The notes under the pieces were generated by a model that saw only the letters and a list, made by a program, of their open reading frames with translations, ran no database searches and was not told the origin of the DNA. A stretch of DNA of 9,800 nucleotides from Gammaproteobacteria bacterium. GTDB lineage: Bacteria; Pseudomonadota; Gammaproteobacteria; Steroidobacterales; SZUA-146. Positions within the stretch are counted from its first letter, which is position 1. Each line of letters starts with the position of its first letter. Both the position numbers and the translations under genes were made by a program. Positions 5,537-9,800 of this stretch are shown here, one piece after another. The stretch is from assembly GCA_013002925.1 (NCBI GenBank), contig JABDLQ010000238.1:1-9800 (forward strand). The letters run 5' to 3'.

Positions 5537-7405
5537 TTAAATTGACAGTTTTTCTACTTTCTTGTCGCCATAAATCCAGTTTACCAATGCACGGGTTCCA
5601 ATAATGGCTGTGAACATGGAACTCATGATGCCAATGGCAAGTGTGGTCGCAAATCCCTGAATTGGGCCTGTACCAAACATCCACAATACGAGTGCTGCGA
5701 TCAGGGTCGTAATGTTGGCATCAGCAATCGATGAAAAGGCTTTATCGTAACCGGCATGTATCGCCGCCTGTGGCGAATTGCCATTGCGTAATTCCTCCCG
5801 GATGCGTTCGAATATCAGCACATTGGCATCTACCGCCATCCCCACGGTCAGCACGATTCCCGCGATCCCGGGTAACGTCAGCGATGCCTGCAGCAATGAC
5901 AGCACCGCCATCATTATGATGAGATTTGCAAACAAGGCCATGTTCGCGAACAAACCGAACAGCCGGTAGTACACCAGCATGAACACGACGACCAGCAAGA
6001 AGCCAATGATTACCGCCATTTTACCCTTTTCGATATTGTCCTTACCGAGAGTTGGCCCCACCGTGCGCTGCTCGACCACATAAATTGGCGCGGCCAGCGC
6101 ACCCGCACGCAGCAGCACGGCCAGTTCCGTAGCTTCAGCAGAAGTGAACCCGGAGATTCGAAACCGATCACTAAACACACCCTGGATGGTTGCAAGACTA
6201 ATCACCCGCTCGGAGGTCTCCAGCACTGGTTTTTCCTGACCCGGCACTTTTCGTGCAAGCGTTTCAATAAACACCACCGCCATACGATTGCCGACATTGG
6301 TTTTGGTATGCTCCAGCATGCGTTTTGAGGCACTGCCATCCAGGGTCACGTTAACAATCGGACCGTCCTGGGCGTCCCTTGAGGCCCGCGCGTCAACCAG
6401 TTCTCCACCAGTCGCGATAACGTCCCGTTCCAATACGGCCGGCGACAATATACCGGCAGCGGTTTCCGGATATAACAGACAACCCACTGGCGCTCTGCCG
6501 CTTTGGGCAGCCGCCGCCGGGCTCCCGGTTTTACATTCACCGCGAAATTCCAGCGTGGCAACGGCGCTCAGTGTCTGAATGACTTCAGCCGGATCACCGA
6601 CCCCGGGCAGTTGCACTACGATCCGATTCGCACCTTGCTGCTGCACCAGTGGCTCTGCAACCCCGAGCTGATCGAGTCGGCTACGCAACGTCGTGGTGTT
6701 CTGCTCTATCGCAAAGGCCTGGCGTGCCTGAATTTGTGGTTCTGACATAGTCAGACGCAATTCCGGACAACCACCGTCGCTCGGCCCCTCGGCGATGAGA
6801 AAACCTTCTTCCATGTCTTCGATAACCGTGCGCAGCTGGTCGCATCGCTGGGTGTCACGAGAGGTAACGATGATCGTCTGATTGCCGGCACGGCTGCGTA
6901 CGCCGCGAATTTTCTCGTTTTTTGCCAGCTGTTTGATAGCCGACGCCATTTGATCCTGGTACTGGGCGATAGCACGAGGCATATCGACCTCAAACAACAA
7001 GTGCACCCCACCGCGCAAATCCAGACCCAGGTGTACTGGTTTTCCGCCGAGCGTGCGCAACCAGGTCGGCATCAGCGGTGCAAAATTGGTCGCCACCTTG
7101 TAGCCGCTGTCTTCATCCGGAGCGATTTTCTCCTGCAACAGCAGTTTGATGGCTTCTTGCTCGTCATCACTGGCAGCAGTCACAAACAACCGGTTGCGAT
7201 GGACAAAAATCTCGCCAGTCGGCAGACCCGCTTCCGCCAGCAGGTTGCCAACCACATCCGGCAAATCAGCCGGCAATGTGGCGTTGTCCTCCATCGTTAC
7301 CTGTATCGCGCGCGATTCGCCAAAGAAACTTGGCAGCGCAAAAAAACAGGCAACCAGCACAATGCCGACCACCAACAAATTAAGCCATCCGGGATATCGA
7401 TTCAT
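5537..7405 (-). CDS. secD: SecD, protein-export membrane protein
   Basis: Complete 622-residue partner of SecF (E. coli SecD 615). It has an N-terminal membrane segment (about 8-26), then a large periplasmic region with the signature LGLDLRGG (126-133) and the P1 domain that contacts emerging preproteins, then five membrane segments between about 463 and 610. The conserved GIVLTVGMAVDANVLIFERI motif (516-535) includes D526, equivalent to the functionally important Asp519 of E. coli. The ATG lies only 3 bases after the yajC stop, with a weak purine-rich GAAAGA ahead of it, so translational coupling to yajC is likely. A Gly/Pro/Ala-rich stretch at about 294-307 looks like a linker. Nothing unusual. 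Confidence 0.97.
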   Translation of the reverse strand: MNRYPGWLNLLVVGIVLVACFFALPSFFGESRAIQVTMEDNATLPADLPDVVGNLLAEAGLPTGEIFVHRNRLFVTAASDDEQEAIKLLLQEKIAPDEDSGYKVATNFAPLMPTWLRTLGGKPVHLGLDLRGGVHLLFEVDMPRAIAQYQDQMASAIKQLAKNEKIRGVRSRAGNQTIIVTSRDTQRCDQLRTVIEDMEEGFLIAEGPSDGGCPELRLTMSEPQIQARQAFAIEQNTTTLRSRLDQLGVAEPLVQQQGANRIVVQLPGVGDPAEVIQTLSAVATLEFRGECKTGSPAAAAQSGRAPVGCLLYPETAAGILSPAVLERDVIATGGELVDARASRDAQDGPIVNVTLDGSASKRMLEHTKTNVGNRMAVVFIETLARKVPGQEKPVLETSERVISLATIQGVFSDRFRISGFTSAEATELAVLLRAGALAAPIYVVEQRTVGPTLGKDNIEKGKMAVIIGFLLVVVFMLVYYRLFGLFANMALFANLIIMMAVLSLLQASLTLPGIAGIVLTVGMAVDANVLIFERIREELRNGNSPQAAIHAGYDKAFSSIADANITTLIAALVLWMFGTGPIQGFATTLAIGIMSSMFTAIIGTRALVNWIYGDKKVEKLSI

Positions 7406-7408
7406 GAT

Positions 7409-7735
7409 TTAGTCTTTCATTGTTCCTTTGGGGACGATTGCACTTATTGTGTTTCTTTGCACCCGTATTTCCGTGTTGGCAGCAATCTTCAATGTCACGA
7501 ACTGATCGCCCGTTTCGGTGATTTTGCCCAGCACCCCACCGGCGGTCACCACCTCGTCACCTTTGTTCAGGCCGCTCACCATGGCTGTGTGCTCTTTCGC
7601 CCGCTTGGCCTGTGGCCGGATCAACAAAAAATACAGCGCCGCGATGAATACCAGCGGCAAAATGAAACCTCCCAGCCCCGGCGCCGCCGGTGCCGCGCCA
7701 TCCTGCGCCCACGCAGATTGAATAAAAAAGTCCAT
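7409..7735 (-). CDS. yajC: YajC, Sec translocon accessory protein
   Basis: Complete 108-residue small membrane protein that associates with SecDF near the SecYEG translocon; its exact function is still poorly defined. A short Ala/Pro/Gly-rich N terminus precedes one membrane helix (about 22-40), then the family signature YFLLIRPQAKRAKEH (35-49) and a small cytoplasmic domain (GDEVVTAGGVLGKI, 59-72). The start ATG follows GGGGG about 9 bases upstream. It begins 42 bases after tgt and ends 3 bases before secD, the standard order in proteobacteria. Family length and composition are normal. Confidence 0.96.
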   Translation of the reverse strand: MDFFIQSAWAQDGAAPAAPGLGGFILPLVFIAALYFLLIRPQAKRAKEHTAMVSGLNKGDEVVTAGGVLGKITETGDQFVTLKIAANTEIRVQRNTISAIVPKGTMKD

Positions 7736-7760
7736 GATTTACGCCCCCGCTTTAGAGCAG

Positions 7761-7779
7761 CCAAAAATAGCGCGCTATT
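7761..7779 (-). other. Palindrome plus T-run between tgt and yajC
   Basis: A perfect 14-base palindrome, AATAGCGCGCTATT (7766-7779), overlaps the tgt stop codon. Read on the minus strand it runs straight into a run of five T (7763-7767). As RNA it could form a short stem with a CGCG loop followed by U residues, like a very weak intrinsic terminator or attenuator. The stem is mostly A-T, so full termination is unlikely. It might lower sec gene transcription relative to queA-tgt, or be chance. Confidence 0.3.
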
Positions 7780-8908
7780 ATGCCACAGTCGGCGCGCCCG
7801 CAGCGGGTGATTTTAGGTAGTCTGACGCAAAATCGGCAAAATTTTCGGCCTCGAGCGCTTCCCGCATGGTCCGCATGAGCGCCTGGTAAAAATGCAGATT
7901 GTGAATTGTGGTCAGACGCGGCCCGAGTATTTCGCCACAACGGTCAAGATGGCGGAGGTAGGATCGGCTGTAGTTTTTACAGGTATAGCATTCGCAGTCC
8001 GGGTCGAGAGGGCCGGTATCCCGCTGAAAACGGCTGTTACGGATCTTTATGACCCCCTCCGATGTGAACAGGTAGCCGTTTCTGGCGTTCCGGGTCGGCA
8101 TGACGCAATCGAACATATCGACACCAGAAAGCACTGCGGTTACCAGGTCGGCTGGTGTCCCGACACCCATCAGGTAACGCGGTTTGTTGGCGGGCAGCCG
8201 ACAAGCCGTATCTTCCAGCACGGCGGAGCGCTCGGCGGCGGTCTCGCCCACCGACAAGCCACCCAGCGCGTAGCCGTCAAAGCCTATCTCACATAAGCCG
8301 GCGACTGACTCCGCGCGTAAATCAATGTGCATACCACCCTGTACGATGCCAAACAGCGCGGGGCTGTCGGGCCCTGCCCGACCTGCCCGGTGCTGCTCCA
8401 GGCAGCGGCGCGCCCAGCGCAGGGACAACTGCATCGACCGGGCGGCTTCCTCGCGGGTCGCCGGATAGGGTGTGCACTCGTCAAACTGCATAATGATATC
8501 CGCGCCCAGGCGGTGCTGTACGTCTATGGATTTTTCCGGTGTTAACTCGACCTTGTCGCCATTGACCGGCGAGCGAAACGTCACGCCGCTTTCGCTGATT
8601 TGTCGCATTTCCGCCAGGCTCCAGACCTGGAAGCCACCGGAATCGGTCAGAATCGGGCCATCCCAGTGCATAAAATCGTGCAGGTCACCATGCGCCTGTA
8701 CGATTTCGGTCCCGGGTCGCAGCATCAGGTGAAAGGTATTACCAAGAATGATTTGTGCGCCGACGGCACGCAATTCCTCCGGTGTCATCGCTTTGACAGT
8801 ACCGTAGGTGCCCACCGGCATAAACGCGGGTGTCTCTACGACACCGCGTGCAAAATTCAGGCGGCCACGCCGGGCCTTCCCGTATGTGCCCAACAGCTCG
8901 AAATTCAT
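7778..8908 (-). CDS. tgt: Tgt, tRNA-guanine(34) transglycosylase
   Basis: Complete 376-residue enzyme (E. coli 375). It exchanges guanine at the wobble position of GUN-anticodon tRNAs for the queuosine precursor preQ1. D89 in LTDSGGFQ is the general acid/base, D143 in QFDECTPYP binds the substrate base, and D264 in SGVDMFDCVMPTRNARNG is the nucleophile. The structural zinc site is intact: C305, C307 and C310 (CECYTC) with H336 (TIHNLH). It overlaps the end of queA by 4 bases (ATGA), so the two queuosine enzymes are translationally coupled; QueA acts on the preQ1-tRNA that Tgt makes. No ribosome binding site of note. The protein is fully canonical. Confidence 0.97.
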   Translation of the reverse strand: MNFELLGTYGKARRGRLNFARGVVETPAFMPVGTYGTVKAMTPEELRAVGAQIILGNTFHLMLRPGTEIVQAHGDLHDFMHWDGPILTDSGGFQVWSLAEMRQISESGVTFRSPVNGDKVELTPEKSIDVQHRLGADIIMQFDECTPYPATREEAARSMQLSLRWARRCLEQHRAGRAGPDSPALFGIVQGGMHIDLRAESVAGLCEIGFDGYALGGLSVGETAAERSAVLEDTACRLPANKPRYLMGVGTPADLVTAVLSGVDMFDCVMPTRNARNGYLFTSEGVIKIRNSRFQRDTGPLDPDCECYTCKNYSRSYLRHLDRCGEILGPRLTTIHNLHFYQALMRTMREALEAENFADFASDYLKSPAAGAPTVA

Positions 8909-9800
8909 GTCTCTTCCCGCCCGGCCGGATGTTGTTCTACGAACATGCAGTCACCATAGCTGAAAAACCGGTAGCGCTCATCGATCGCGTGTTGATAGGC
9001 TTCCAATGTACGCGTCCTGCCAGCCAGCGCACTCACCAGCATCAGCAGCGTCGATTCCGGCAAATGAAAATTTGTCAGCAGTGCATCCACGGTACGAAAT
9101 CTGTAGCCGGGCAAAATAAAAATGTCGGTCTCGCCGGAAAATGGCTGCACGTCACCATTAATGGAGGCAGCCTCCAGGCTGCGCAAGCTGGTTGTACCGA
9201 CCGCAATAATCCTTCCTCCCGCTCGCTTTACCGCCTGAATGCGCTGTACCAGGTCAGCATCCACGCTAATTCGCTCTGCATGCATACGATGCTCCGTCAC
9301 ATTTTCGCAGCGCACTGGCTGAAACGTACCACTGCCCACATGAAGCGTGACAAAACCGGTCTCGACACCGGCCTGTGCCAGGCTGGCAAACATGGCGGCG
9401 TCAAAATGTAAACCAGCAGTCGGTGCAGCCACGGATCCCGGGTCCTCCGCGTAAATTGTCTGGTAACGGGTAGCGTCCAGAGGTTCCGGATTGCGCTCGA
9501 GATACGGGGGTAGCGGAATCCGGCCGTGCGCAACGAAATACTCAACTGGGCTTATATCGAACTCCAGACAGAACAGATCGGCATCGCGCGCAGTTACTGT
9601 CGCCTGGCACCCGCCTTCAAGAGCAATAACAAGCCCAATGGGTGTTTTCTTGCTCGCCTTGAGTTTGACCCACGCGCGACGATGATCGAGCGCGCGTTCC
9701 AGCAGAATTTCAACTTTGCCACCGGTCGGTTTGCGGCCAAATGCGCGCGCTGGTATCACCTTGGAATCATTAAACACCAACATGTCGCCGGCTTTGAGCA
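8905..9800 (-). CDS. queA: QueA, S-adenosylmethionine:tRNA ribosyltransferase-isomerase (5' part missing)
   Basis: The frame is open to the right edge, where LKAGDMLVFND aligns with the LNPGDLLVFNN region of E. coli QueA. The first 50 or so residues therefore lie outside the window, and the internal ATG at 9781-9783 is not the start. QueA transfers the ribosyl part of SAM to preQ1 in tRNA, making epoxyqueuosine. Family blocks visible in order: VIPARAFGRK, PLPPYLER, VAAPTAGLHFDAAM, FVTLHVGSGTFQPV, AVGTTSLRSLEA, LTNFHLPESTLLMLVSALAG and YRFFSYGDCMF. The stop overlaps the tgt start by 4 bases (ATGA). It is the most upstream gene seen in the queA-tgt-yajC-secDF run; the promoter is presumably beyond the window. 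Confidence 0.96.
   Translation of the reverse strand, partial: LKAGDMLVFNDSKVIPARAFGRKPTGGKVEILLERALDHRRAWVKLKASKKTPIGLVIALEGGCQATVTARDADLFCLEFDISPVEYFVAHGRIPLPPYLERNPEPLDATRYQTIYAEDPGSVAAPTAGLHFDAAMFASLAQAGVETGFVTLHVGSGTFQPVRCENVTEHRMHAERISVDADLVQRIQAVKRAGGRIIAVGTTSLRSLEAASINGDVQPFSGETDIFILPGYRFRTVDALLTNFHLPESTLLMLVSALAGRTRTLEAYQHAIDERYRFFSYGDCMFVEQHPAGREET

Noticed and set aside
6950..7810. Long plus-strand open frame of 286 codons
   Set aside because: It lies antisense to secD, yajC and the end of tgt, which are certain genes. Its translation has no recognisable domain and looks like a composition shadow.

Overview
The window is chromosomal DNA of a gammaproteobacterium outside the enterobacteria. 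Every gene is a recognisable housekeeping gene. From memory, the gene order (queA, tgt, yajC, secD, secF, suhB facing the other way, trmJ, isc genes, ndk, rlmN) matches the conserved block known from Pseudomonas. Base composition is moderately GC-rich and looks even throughout. I see no insertion sequences, phage genes, CRISPR repeats, tRNAs or rRNAs, and coding density is very high.

Right half (minus strand, read from 9800 down to 4560): queA (5' part cut by the window edge) overlaps tgt by 4 bases. After 42 bases come yajC, secD and secF, nearly touching. queA and tgt act in queuosine modification of tRNA. yajC, secD and secF encode the accessory membrane complex of the Sec translocon. Middle: suhB (plus strand, 3606-4406) lies between secF, which converges on it, and trmJ, which diverges from it.

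Left half (minus strand, read from 3503 down to 1): trmJ overlaps iscS, iscS overlaps an iscU-like gene by 4 bases, and iscA follows 2 bases later. After a 165-base gap come ndk and the start of rlmN (cut by the window edge).

The part worth attention is the isc cluster. It sits at the usual genomic address but is pared down to iscS, iscU-like and iscA. There is no cysE or iscR before iscS, and no hscB, hscA, fdx or iscX before ndk. The IscU-like protein keeps the IscU fold signatures but lacks two of the three ligand cysteines, the adjacent His and Asp, and the HscA-recognition LPPVK motif. IscS keeps its catalytic residues but lacks about 16 residues of the C-terminal tail that helps dock IscU in E. 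coli. IscA looks fully canonical. Together these suggest a rewired Fe-S or sulfur-transfer module, not the textbook ISC machine. This is inference from alignment by eye; I could not search databases.
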